Shown here in pieces: positions 9,103 to 15,861 of a stretch of 64,000 bases of DNA; the first letter of the stretch is position 1; each line of letters opens with the position of its first letter. The notes under the pieces are model-generated. The model did no database searches. It saw only the letters and a program-made list of their open reading frames with translations, and was not told where the DNA came from. The DNA is from Lachnospiraceae bacterium (GTDB lineage: Bacteria; Bacillota; Clostridia; Lachnospirales; Lachnospiraceae), in assembly GCA_014804695.1 (NCBI GenBank), contig JAAUZJ010000014.1, positions 101,743 through 165,742 on the forward strand, in the 5' to 3' direction. The position numbers were made by a program, and so were the translations under genes.

Positions 9103-9432
9103 ATTTTGATTAAACCTCCAAATATTTTATATTTGTTCGAAGAAAATACAGACCTGTAGTAACGCCAAACAAGCTGCTTACAAAAGCAAGCAGCCATATC
9201 TCTCCTATCAGATCCAATTTAATCAAAATAATTTTTGTAAAGCATACTGCTTTTGCCTTTCACTTTCATAAAAAGCCCAAACATTCCACATTATTAAACT
9301 ACTTTGAAGAAATTGATTCTTTCTTAACCTGAACACATTTATTATGCAGTCAAAACAAATATTTTGTCAAGTTCTGTTTTTGTCCTTAATAAACACTTAA
9401 ATAGCATCTAAAAACAGCTAACAGCATCGTTC
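9103..9432. other. Spacer between the GyrI-like and RNase III genes
   Basis: About 330 AT-rich bases. They hold the RNase III ribosome site, a candidate small membrane ORF at 9110-9217 and a GCTGCTTaca/GCAAGCAGC near-palindrome around 9171-9193. No clear promoter or RNA gene was recognised in the rest. Confidence 0.4.
9110..9217 (-). CDS. Possible small single-span membrane protein or leader peptide
   Basis: A 35-codon frame starting with TTG and ending inside the ribosome site of the RNase III gene. The translation has one hydrophobic stretch (IWLLAFVSSLFGVTTGLYFL) followed by RTNIKYLEV, a charge pattern like small membrane peptides. Its stop overlaps the GGAGG of the next gene, which would allow translational coupling. 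Against it, the start is TTG and no Shine-Dalgarno sequence is visible. It may be chance or the remnant of a longer gene. Confidence 0.25.
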   Translation of the reverse strand: MDLIGEIWLLAFVSSLFGVTTGLYFLRTNIKYLEV

Positions 9433-10065
9433 TTACAGCTTTTTCACCGGATGTCTTATCACAGTTTTCAGTCTTTCAGGAGATACTCTTCTGGCATCGC
9501 TTAAATAAATCTCATGATGCAGTCTTTTATCTGTAATGTCTGTCTCATAACCCTCAACAGCCACAAAAGCATGCATCAATTTAATCGTTACAGGCTCATC
9601 ATCATAAGAACCGATATGCATACACTGAACACACAGCCCCTCTTTATATGTAAGAAACTCTACTTTTGAAAAATCTTCTTTCTTTTTCTTTGACGCTTCC
9701 TCTATCGCCCAGTCAAACTCCCCCTTTGTCACAAAATCCGGCAGTCTTATAACCGAGATAAAATTAAAATCTTCTTTATGCGCATAATCTATTTCAACTC
9801 TGTTCTCCTGCCACCAAAATCCCTCAAGCGGCGGTACTACGTAGTCAAAATATCCTTCAATCTGATGGTTGCCCATTTTACTCATTTTAATAGTAAAAGC
9901 AATGGCATAAAGCAAGCCTATCGACTGCTTGTACTCGCTTTCTTCCACATTAGGATCCCCTTTACCGCGCACCGCTATATAATTCATGGGCGGTATCTCT
10001 ACTATACTGGGCTTATTCTTCGGCATGTAAAACTCCTTGTACTCTTTTTTATAATCAAATGCCAT
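9433..10065 (-). CDS. GyrI-like (AraC-type effector-binding fold) protein
   Basis: A 210-residue soluble protein of the stand-alone GyrI-like group. The core runs IVEIPPMNYIAVRGKGDPN near residue 20, and FDYVVPPLEGFWW in the middle is characteristic. Relatives bind small, often toxic hydrophobic molecules and some inhibit gyrase or hydrolyse electrophiles; no DNA-binding domain is present. AAGGAGG precedes the ATG. It lies downstream of a GNAT gene and a YjbR-DUF3795 gene in the same direction with short gaps (52 and 22 bases), so the three may be one stress-type unit. Exact ligand unknown. Confidence 0.8.
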   Translation of the reverse strand: MAFDYKKEYKEFYMPKNKPSIVEIPPMNYIAVRGKGDPNVEESEYKQSIGLLYAIAFTIKMSKMGNHQIEGYFDYVVPPLEGFWWQENRVEIDYAHKEDFNFISVIRLPDFVTKGEFDWAIEEASKKKKEDFSKVEFLTYKEGLCVQCMHIGSYDDEPVTIKLMHAFVAVEGYETDITDKRLHHEIYLSDARRVSPERLKTVIRHPVKKL

Positions 10066-10117
10066 ATCTTATTTGCCTCCTTTTATTAATCCCCTTTCGG
10101 AAAAATGTTCCCACTGC

Positions 10118-10582
10118 TTAAACTCTCCAATTCATTTGATGATATTTTGATGTTGTATCAATAAAACCCAGCGACTTATATAATTGATATCCATCTTCTG
10201 TCGCTTTAAGTTCCACAACACTCAACCCCATATTGACCGCATCATCCATCAACATATTCATAAGATGTCGCGCATAACCATTATGCCGATGTTCTGGTTT
10301 TGTATATACATTTAAAACAGTCCCCGTTTTTCCGGTAATAAAAGCAGGACTCATTGGTTTTTCAATTACAAGTAACAGGGCGCAAGCTATAATTTCCCCC
10401 TCATTTCTTGCTACATAGCCAAATATGTTTTTATTTAGATTCCGCATAAAATAATCCGGTAAATTCTGCTTAATCGCCTCTAAATCACTTCCGTTCAATT
10501 CGCCATTATCTTCTGTTAAATAGGCAACCCTTAACTCTGTCAGTTGCTCCAAATCTTCCGTTGATGCCTTGTTATAAATCAT
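10118..10582 (-). CDS. GNAT-family N-acetyltransferase
   Basis: A 154-residue single GNAT domain. TEHRHNG-type motif A is present as VYTKPEHRHNGYARHLMNML at about residue 94 (R/Q-x-x-G-x-A acetyl-CoA loop), with YKSLGF near the C-terminus. It transfers an acetyl group from acetyl-CoA to an amine; the substrate is unknown. It lies 22 bases after the YjbR-DUF3795 gene in the same direction, suggesting co-transcription. Confidence 0.88.
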   Translation of the reverse strand: MIYNKASTEDLEQLTELRVAYLTEDNGELNGSDLEAIKQNLPDYFMRNLNKNIFGYVARNEGEIIACALLLVIEKPMSPAFITGKTGTVLNVYTKPEHRHNGYARHLMNMLMDDAVNMGLSVVELKATEDGYQLYKSLGFIDTTSKYHQMNWRV

Positions 10583-10604
10583 ATATTGTCTCCCTCAAAT
10601 TCCC

Positions 10605-11249
10605 TTATCTCAACCTACTTACCCGCTCCTCTATACTCTTTTCAAACTCTTCATCCGAATAAGAAGGATCCTTCGTCTTTCTCCAGATATCGCACGGAAC
10701 ACTGTCACAGGCGCCGCATCCTTTATATTTTTTCTGATTAATGGAACATTCATAGATCGGGCATGCCTGTCCTTCAGGCGCATGAAAAACTTTTCCAAGA
10801 CTCTCATTACATCCTTTACACATATTCCCATAGCATTTGCACGTTGAACATTCCGTTCCGCAACAGCTAAGTGTATTTACCGCAACTGTGTTGCTTAGGA
10901 TTTCCTGTTGCTTTTTCTTACTAAAGCCTCCAAGCACCAATTTATACGATTTATCCAGCAAATCTTTTAACAGATCGTCCGGCACCGCTCCATCCGGATT
11001 AACGGAATTCCAATGCACTTTATTCATATAATATCCGGGAATAATGTCCTCATACTGCGACCTCAAAAATTCACCTTCCGCCGGTTCCAGCTTTAATGTA
11101 ATATATTTTGGCTCATTATTCCCACTCAAACAAACCGCAGCAAACATCTTTCCTCCAATCTGATACCGAATCCAGTTCCAATCCGCTTGCAGATCTTTAG
11201 TTACTCCTGCCTTACTTAATAAATACTCATCAATCCATTCATATCTCAT
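10605..11249 (-). CDS. MmcQ/YjbR-like domain fused to Cys-rich DUF3795
   Basis: About 214 residues. The first 115 residues match the small YjbR/MmcQ fold (WNWIRYQIGGKMFAAVC, then YYMNKVHWNSV). The last 80 residues carry many cysteines (CCGTECSTCKCYG, CKGC, CPIYEC, CGACDSVPC) as in DUF3795, which probably bind zinc or an iron-sulfur cluster. The start at 11249 is preferred over 11270 because GGGAG lies at good distance. Its function is not known. It heads the short minus-strand unit with the GNAT and GyrI-like genes, and a palindromic repeat lies just upstream. Confidence 0.78.
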   Translation of the reverse strand: MRYEWIDEYLLSKAGVTKDLQADWNWIRYQIGGKMFAAVCLSGNNEPKYITLKLEPAEGEFLRSQYEDIIPGYYMNKVHWNSVNPDGAVPDDLLKDLLDKSYKLVLGGFSKKKQQEILSNTVAVNTLSCCGTECSTCKCYGNMCKGCNESLGKVFHAPEGQACPIYECSINQKKYKGCGACDSVPCDIWRKTKDPSYSDEEFEKSIEERVSRLR

Positions 11250-11305
11250 ATTCCCATTCTCCCATCTCAATATTATAATTCAATAGAACTATTGCAAATT
11301 TTTCC

Positions 11306-11403
11306 GATACCCAGAACTTAGGAAGTATAAACAAAAAACGGGGCGACCTTCCCTCCTGCGGTTCGAGCCACGTTTTTGATTATACTTCCTTAGTTCGTGA
11401 CTC
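11306..11403. repeat. Palindromic repeat element, copy 1
   Basis: About 98 bases running from GATACCCAGAACTTAG to the CTTAGTTCGTGACTC end. The arms form an imperfect stem of about 28 pairs (GAACTtAGGAAGTATAA with its complement) around a loop containing TTCCCTCCTGCGGTTCG. Related copies lie at 22409-22498 (inverted) and 26080-26175. The right end contributes the last codons of the WYL regulator gene. The other side faces the YjbR-DUF3795 gene. Confidence 0.8.
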
Positions 11404-12309
11404 CGAACAATACTTCCTTCTCATATTTTCAATGTTATCAATTATCTCCGCCCGTATTTTCTCCGGTTCTAACAATTCTACCTTATCACGAAAAGACATA
11501 AGCCATGTAACAAGATTTTCCTTATTTGTATAATCCGCCCGAAATAAAAGCCTTCCGTCTTCCTGTATCTTAAAGCAGCTGCTTCCAAACTCTTCTACCA
11601 GTCTCCATTTACATTCCGGATCAAAAAGAGCTTTTACCTGAATCCCACCTAAAAATATCATTTCATTACTTAAGTCCGGTATCCTTGTCTGCCTTTTTAC
11701 AAACACCAGTTCTGACATTTTAAGTTTATCCATGCGGTTCAATTTAAACAAACGAAAATCATTCCGCATTTTGCACCATCCCCAGACATACCAGCTCGAC
11801 CACCTGAATATCAGATAATATGGCTCTATACAGCGAATTGACTCACCATTTGGAGAGTAATATATAAATTCCAGTTCCCTGCATCTGTCGATAGCGTCAC
11901 GTATAATCTCGATTTTAGGGGCTAGGGAATTTTTATACCATGAAGATAAATCAATCAGCACAGACTGATTTCCAACCATAAAATCAGAAGAACCTATCGA
12001 TAATTTTTCCATCAGTTTGCTATAACGATTGGTCCCGTTTACACTGTCCAGACTTCGCAGTCCGGCAAGTATATCCTGAATTTCAGCATTAGTAAACAGC
12101 ATTTTATCCACTTTATAATTTTCCATAATGGATATACCGCCATTCACCCCTTGCCTTGTCACAATCGGAATTCCGGCTTTACACAAATCTTCAATATCTC
12201 GATTAATGGTTCGTCTGGAAACTTCAAACTGCTCTGCCAAATAAGGCGCTGTGACAGTATCTTTTTGCAGCAATATTGATAGAATTCCAATCTGCCTGTC
12301 TATTTTCAT
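11380..12309 (-). CDS. WYL-domain transcriptional regulator (YafY type)
   Basis: About 309 residues. An N-terminal HTH at 5-45 (APYLAEQFEVSRRTINRDIE) binds DNA; the WYL domain at about 130-215 (LEFIYYSPNGE..., PYYLIFRWSSWYVWGWC..., RLFKLNRMDKL) is the ligand- or nucleic-acid-sensing part, and a WCX-type C-terminal domain follows. The start at 12309 is supported by AAGGGAG; the frame extends to 12444 without a site. A perfect palindrome lies at 12347-12368 in its promoter region, suggesting autoregulation. Its final residues ESRTKEV are encoded by palindromic repeat copy 1, so the tail is probably acquired. Target genes unknown. Confidence 0.88.
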   Translation of the reverse strand: MKIDRQIGILSILLQKDTVTAPYLAEQFEVSRRTINRDIEDLCKAGIPIVTRQGVNGGISIMENYKVDKMLFTNAEIQDILAGLRSLDSVNGTNRYSKLMEKLSIGSSDFMVGNQSVLIDLSSWYKNSLAPKIEIIRDAIDRCRELEFIYYSPNGESIRCIEPYYLIFRWSSWYVWGWCKMRNDFRLFKLNRMDKLKMSELVFVKRQTRIPDLSNEMIFLGGIQVKALFDPECKWRLVEEFGSSCFKIQEDGRLLFRADYTNKENLVTWLMSFRDKVELLEPEKIRAEIIDNIENMRRKYCSESRTKEV

Positions 12310-12346
12310 GTCTGCTCCCTTGATATGTATTATTATAATGGTCAAA

Positions 12347-12368
12347 ACATGACAGCTGTGTGTCATGT
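12347..12368. promoter_or_regulatory. Palindromic operator before the WYL regulator gene
   Basis: ACATGACA (12347-12354) and TGTCATGT (12361-12368) are perfect 8-bp arms with a 6-base centre. TATAAT-like boxes for the minus strand flank it on both sides. It lies 38 bases upstream of the regulator start codon, a position typical of an autoregulatory operator. Confidence 0.5.
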
Positions 12369-12461
12369 TTGTATTATAATTCATTAAAAAAATATTTTCT
12401 ATAACTTCAATACAGTTTAACACTAATAAAAGAGAATGTGACAAAAAGCAATATGAATTGA

Positions 12462-12490
12462 TTGAAATTGTTTGCTATTGATGATATGAT
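12462..12490 (+). promoter_or_regulatory. Sigma-A promoter of the type I toxin mRNA
   Basis: TTGAAA (12462-12467), exactly 17 bases, then TATGAT (12485-12490). Transcription would begin near 12497, giving a leader of about 120 bases before the toxin ATG. Confidence 0.65.
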
Positions 12491-12496
12491 TATAAA

Positions 12497-12616
12497 CGTG
12501 GCGATAAGCCAACGGAAAATAATACTTTTCCGAGGAGAGTACCCATGACAGGGTGGCAGCCTCCCGAACCAGTTGCCCTAGCTTGCTAGGAGTACATAGG
12601 AAGGGAGGTGCGTGAT
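12497..12616 (+). promoter_or_regulatory. Structured 5' leader of the toxin mRNA
   Basis: The leader has short hairpins: GGAAAA/TTTTCC, ACCC/GGGT and CCTAG/CTAGG (12577-12581 with 12586-12590). CTCCCGAAC at 12561-12569 is exactly complementary to GTTCGGGAG at 12791-12799 in the 3' part of the same mRNA, allowing a 5'-3' fold-back like that of other type I toxin mRNAs. GGGAGG of the ribosome site is at 12603-12608. Confidence 0.5.
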
Positions 12617-12733
12617 ATGACAGCATTTGAGATTATCTCAATTTTCATTGGAATACTAACACTGTTAGTGACCTTTGGCAGCTTGATTGTTGCGTTTCTT
12701 GCCTTTCTCGATAAGAGGAACAAGAAGAAATAA
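12617..12733 (+). CDS. Hol-Tox family holin-like type I toxin
   Basis: A 38-residue peptide: MTAFEIISIFIGILTLLVTF, then GSLIVAFLAFLDKRNKKK. One long hydrophobic segment (about 6-31) and a basic tail are the hallmarks of the putative holin-like toxins of Firmicutes, which insert in the inner membrane and depolarise it. GGGAGG is well placed before the ATG. The gene stands alone on the plus strand, with its own promoter, a structured leader and a terminator, and a convergent antisense RNA overlaps its 3' end. Family assignment is by sequence pattern; toxicity is inferred. Confidence 0.85.
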   Translation: MTAFEIISIFIGILTLLVTFGSLIVAFLAFLDKRNKKK

Positions 12734-12738
12734 AAATG

Positions 12739-12764
12739 CCTATCCTGTCGGCTCACAGGATAGG
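12739..12764 (-). terminator. Terminator of the antisense RNA
   Basis: CCTATCCTGT (12739-12748) and ACAGGATAGG (12755-12764) form a perfect 10-bp stem with a 6-base loop. On the minus strand CATTTTTATTT follows, so it terminates leftward transcription; there is no T-run on the plus side. Confidence 0.7.
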
Positions 12765-12797
12765 CGGTGTCCATAAGGACATTTAAACCAGTTCGGG

Positions 12798-12826
12798 AGC
12801 ATCCACCTTTGGAGTGGGTGCTTTTC
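12798..12826 (+). terminator. Terminator of the toxin mRNA
   Basis: AGCATCCAC (12798-12806) pairs with GTGGGTGCT (12814-12822) with one G-U pair, followed by TTTTCC. It closes a toxin transcript of about 330 bases. Confidence 0.65.
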
Positions 12827-12834
12827 CTATGACT

Positions 12835-12863
12835 AATATAACATAAGAAGCAGGAAAATTCAA
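12835..12863 (-). promoter_or_regulatory. Promoter of the antisense RNA
   Basis: On the minus strand TTGAAT (12863-12858), 17 bases, then TATATT (12840-12835) with a TG one base upstream (extended -10). It is stronger by eye than the toxin promoter, as expected for an antitoxin RNA. Confidence 0.6.
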
Positions 12864-12882
12864 CAAATAATTTCGCAATCCC

Positions 12883-13653
12883 CTACCTCTGATACTTCTC
12901 AATAAAATAATCCCTATACTCCCCAAAATCCTTACACTCATTATCAATAGAATCAATGAGCTCCTTATATTTCTCCTGCACCAGCGCCCTGTAATTATTA
13001 AAATTATTGTATCCTTCCTTACACCATGCAAACGGATGCGTCAGTATCTGCACCTTATCATAAGATGTAATGTTTTTTTCATCGGGATAACCATAACGCC
13101 AGATATGGTTGGCATCCGACATGTATTTTATTTCAACCGGCGTATCTTCCGTAACATTTTCCGCAAAGGTAAAGAAATCGTCCTGATAGGCGTTGATAAT
13201 TCCATCTAACTTTATATTTTCCCGCAGCACATCTTTTGAAGGTCTGTGTATGGAAAATTCCTTGATTGCAAAGCCAAACATCTCACTTAGGATTTCCATT
13301 TCTTTTTTAATCCTCTTGCGAATTTCTAACATATCTGTCATTCCGTTCAATGCAAAATGCAGGCCGATATGCAGGCCTCTCTCATGCATATCTTTAATCA
13401 TATCCATATTCCTTCTGGACAAAATATTATAAGAATTATTCGTCCACTGGAAAAAATAGGTCGAAACAAAGTCCATGCTGTTTTCTACTCTGGCAAGTTC
13501 ATATGCCCGCTCCACGCTGTACTCCACATCATGACGCATAATAATAAACTTATCCTTTCCAAGCGCCTGGGCATAATTCATCTGCCTTCCGGTAGACTTT
13601 ATTATCCTGATTATTTCCCTATAATCCTCATATGAAAACATATTAATTACCAT
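12883..13653 (-). CDS. Polysaccharide deacetylase-like (NodB fold) protein
   Basis: A 256-residue soluble protein. IIMRHDVEYS near residue 36 resembles the metal-binding Asp block of CE4/NodB enzymes, GLHIGLHFALNG supplies a His pair region and EFSIHRPS a further His motif. Such proteins remove N- or O-acetyl groups from sugars. No signal peptide is present, so it would act in the cytosol, perhaps on a lipid-linked or nucleotide sugar intermediate. The start may also be the ATG at 13641; neither has a strong ribosome site. It is the last gene of the long minus-strand glycan operon. Activity is inferred. Confidence 0.65.
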   Translation of the reverse strand: MVINMFSYEDYREIIRIIKSTGRQMNYAQALGKDKFIIMRHDVEYSVERAYELARVENSMDFVSTYFFQWTNNSYNILSRRNMDMIKDMHERGLHIGLHFALNGMTDMLEIRKRIKKEMEILSEMFGFAIKEFSIHRPSKDVLRENIKLDGIINAYQDDFFTFAENVTEDTPVEIKYMSDANHIWRYGYPDEKNITSYDKVQILTHPFAWCKEGYNNFNNYRALVQEKYKELIDSIDNECKDFGEYRDYFIEKYQR

Positions 13654-13664
13654 GTCCTTTCCGT

Positions 13665-14735
13665 CTATTCTTGCTTAACTGCATAATCCTCATTCAGTAT
13701 GTGCTCTTCAATAGTTTTCTTTGCCTCATTCAAGCCTTCAAGCCACAAATCATACGATTTATCCCAAGACTCGTATCCACGTTCTCCGCGTTTATCTTTA
13801 AACTCATAATTCTCAAGCAGATAGTTCTCTAAGAAATCCGTACACTTTTCGGCTCCGACCGCATTTGTATGGCTGCCGTAATCCGCATAATCTTCTTCAA
13901 ACACAATCCCGATTTCATCATAATAATCATTCATGTTAATAAAAGAATATCCGTCCGATTCAATAACATCTGTTATATAATTAAACATCTGCTGCTCTTC
14001 AAGAGTCTCATTATAAGGCGAGACAATGAACAGCGCGTTATGTTCTTTTTCTTTAAGATAATTAAGCAGGTTTCTAAGATTCTCCTCCTGCGCTTCAGGA
14101 ACTGCCCTCTTCCCTTCTGCACCGCCTGACGACGGCATTTTGATCGGGCCAACTTCGTCTTTTATATCAAATCCCTTCAATTCGCTGGGCTTATGATATC
14201 TCCAGTTTTTAAGTTCAGACGACAGTGTAAGCATGCGCCAGTTGGTATGATAATTAAATATATCAATGTAAAAACTCAACCGGTCTTTCGTTTCCGGCAC
14301 CAAAGCCTGAATTGTTTTTATACGATTTACCGAATATTTCATATTGTCAGTAACGCCTCTTGTATAGGCCATATTTTCCGACAGATCCTCATCATTCATG
14401 GTATACATACGCATCTCAAATACATAAAGAGACGGCGACTGTGTCTTTTCAGTCTCCTCAATCAGATACTTCGCTGCCATCGGCCGCTGCACATTGGATG
14501 AAAGCGGATACATCGTAATACCTGTCTCACCCCACAACTTAGGCGCCGAATAAAAAGGAAATATCGGACTTGAGCCAATCATAACAATGTCCAACGTCTC
14601 GTTTTTTTCAGCGTAAAAACCTGAAAATCTATCTTTTACATCACCGTTAGTCCTAAGTATATAAGTAACCGTTACCAGAGCAAACAAAAAGATTCCTATA
14701 AATATAATGCTTTTCACAAACTGCCTGATATTCAT
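13665..14735 (-). CDS. Membrane-anchored SGNH/DltD-like hydrolase fold protein
   Basis: About 356 residues. One N-terminal membrane segment (about 8-28, VKSIIFIGIFLFALVTVTYI) anchors an extracellular domain. MIGSSPIFPFYS resembles the block I Ser of SGNH enzymes and YGSHTNAVGAEKCTDFL the C-terminal His block, as in DltD/AlgJ-like proteins that handle acyl groups on cell-wall polymers. The start at 14735 (MNIRQF) avoids a long overlap with the upstream GT gene and is preceded by AAAGG. It probably acts outside the membrane on the assembled glycan; whether it adds or removes acyl groups is unknown. Confidence 0.7.
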   Translation of the reverse strand: MNIRQFVKSIIFIGIFLFALVTVTYILRTNGDVKDRFSGFYAEKNETLDIVMIGSSPIFPFYSAPKLWGETGITMYPLSSNVQRPMAAKYLIEETEKTQSPSLYVFEMRMYTMNDEDLSENMAYTRGVTDNMKYSVNRIKTIQALVPETKDRLSFYIDIFNYHTNWRMLTLSSELKNWRYHKPSELKGFDIKDEVGPIKMPSSGGAEGKRAVPEAQEENLRNLLNYLKEKEHNALFIVSPYNETLEEQQMFNYITDVIESDGYSFINMNDYYDEIGIVFEEDYADYGSHTNAVGAEKCTDFLENYLLENYEFKDKRGERGYESWDKSYDLWLEGLNEAKKTIEEHILNEDYAVKQE

Positions 14736-14763
14736 ACTAGTATTTGCGCCTTTCAATATATTT

Positions 14764-15861
14764 TCACGAACACAGTTCCTCAATATACGCCTTCCACTGT
14801 TCAAAAATAGCGTCGCCATTGGCCCGATCAGCGATCTCTCTTGCCTTTCTTCCCATATTCTCTGCTATTTCGGGATTTTCTATCAGATAATTAATACCCT
14901 CCTCAAGCGCTTTCTGATCTTTGATCGGAATTAAAAGTCCATCCACCCCATCAGTCATAATAGTCCTTGGACCGCCGCATGGACAGTCTGTTGCCACAAT
15001 AGGCAATCCTAATGCCATTGCTTCCATCAAAGCATTGGGTAAGCCTTCCCAATCAGAAGTAAATGCAAAAAGCGCAGCATCCGCCAAATCTTTTTCTAAA
15101 GAATCACTGGCTCCCATAAGGTGAATATAATCTCCCGCATTATTTTTCTCAATCAACTCTTCAAGTATCTCTTTTGTTCCGTCAAAAGAATCTCCGCCGT
15201 AAATTTTCAGATCGTAATCCGGATGCTTCTTATGCACCTCCACAAATGCCTTGATCAACATAGGCTGATTCTTGAAATCCACCAGTCTGCCCGACTGTAC
15301 AACTGTCTTGGTGCGCTTTTCCGGTATCGGTGTTCCTATATATTTAGGATTGATAGGGTTTAAAATAATACGCGAATTTTTCTGTAATCTCGGTGCAAAA
15401 AAATCTCTCGCGCCCTCAGTCTGGAATACGCAGCCGTCCGCTCTCGGAAAAAGAATCGGTATCTGGATTTTATCTGACCACTCTTCATAATGCCCTGCCG
15501 GATCGGTACGAATAGAAATTAGTATAGGTATTTTAATAAAATACGCCGCCATCAGGCCTCTGTAAAGCGCCTTCCTGGCAAAGGGTATAAGTATATCCGG
15601 TTTTTCTTCTTTGATAAACTTTGTTAAATATTTAATACGCAGCAGAATTTGAATCATATGGTTTTTCTTTTTATCTTCTTCACGCAGTCCCACATGGACG
15701 CGCTTCACTCTGGTGTCAGTCTGAAATTCGTTTTCTCCGTACCATTCGGTGGCAATAATGACTTCATAGCCTTTTTCCACAAACTGATTGGCAAGATTAG
15801 TTACAACTCTTTCAGCGCCGCCCTGCTCCAGACAATTCAAATGAAATGCGATTTTCTGCAT
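14764..15861 (-). CDS. Glycosyltransferase family 4
   Basis: A 365-residue GT-B transferase: LNCLEQGGAERVV at the N-terminus, and SDWEGLPNALMEAMALGLPIVATDCPCGGP with the E-x7-E motif in the C-terminal domain. The start at 15861 overlaps the previous stop by one base (TGATG), so translation is coupled. It is one of three consecutive GT4 genes, which together probably add successive residues of one repeat unit. Confidence 0.9.
   Translation of the reverse strand: MQKIAFHLNCLEQGGAERVVTNLANQFVEKGYEVIIATEWYGENEFQTDTRVKRVHVGLREEDKKKNHMIQILLRIKYLTKFIKEEKPDILIPFARKALYRGLMAAYFIKIPILISIRTDPAGHYEEWSDKIQIPILFPRADGCVFQTEGARDFFAPRLQKNSRIILNPINPKYIGTPIPEKRTKTVVQSGRLVDFKNQPMLIKAFVEVHKKHPDYDLKIYGGDSFDGTKEILEELIEKNNAGDYIHLMGASDSLEKDLADAALFAFTSDWEGLPNALMEAMALGLPIVATDCPCGGPRTIMTDGVDGLLIPIKDQKALEEGINYLIENPEIAENMGRKAREIADRANGDAIFEQWKAYIEELCS

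Larger units (their letters stand above)
12732..12828 (-). ncRNA. Candidate antisense antitoxin RNA
   Basis: A strong minus-strand promoter (12835-12863) and a terminator hairpin followed by TTTTT (12764-12734) delimit an RNA of roughly 95 bases. It runs opposite the toxin mRNA 3' end, covering the toxin terminator, the fold-back arm at 12791-12799 and reaching the toxin stop codon. This tail-to-tail layout is that of TxpA/RatA-type type I systems. It contains CTCCCGAAC, the same word found in the toxin leader, so leader and antisense RNA compete for one target. Ends are estimated. Confidence 0.6.

Noticed and set aside
12423..12774. Minus-strand frames opposite the toxin gene and its leader
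   Set aside because: They have no ribosome sites and lie opposite a well-supported toxin gene with promoter and terminator.
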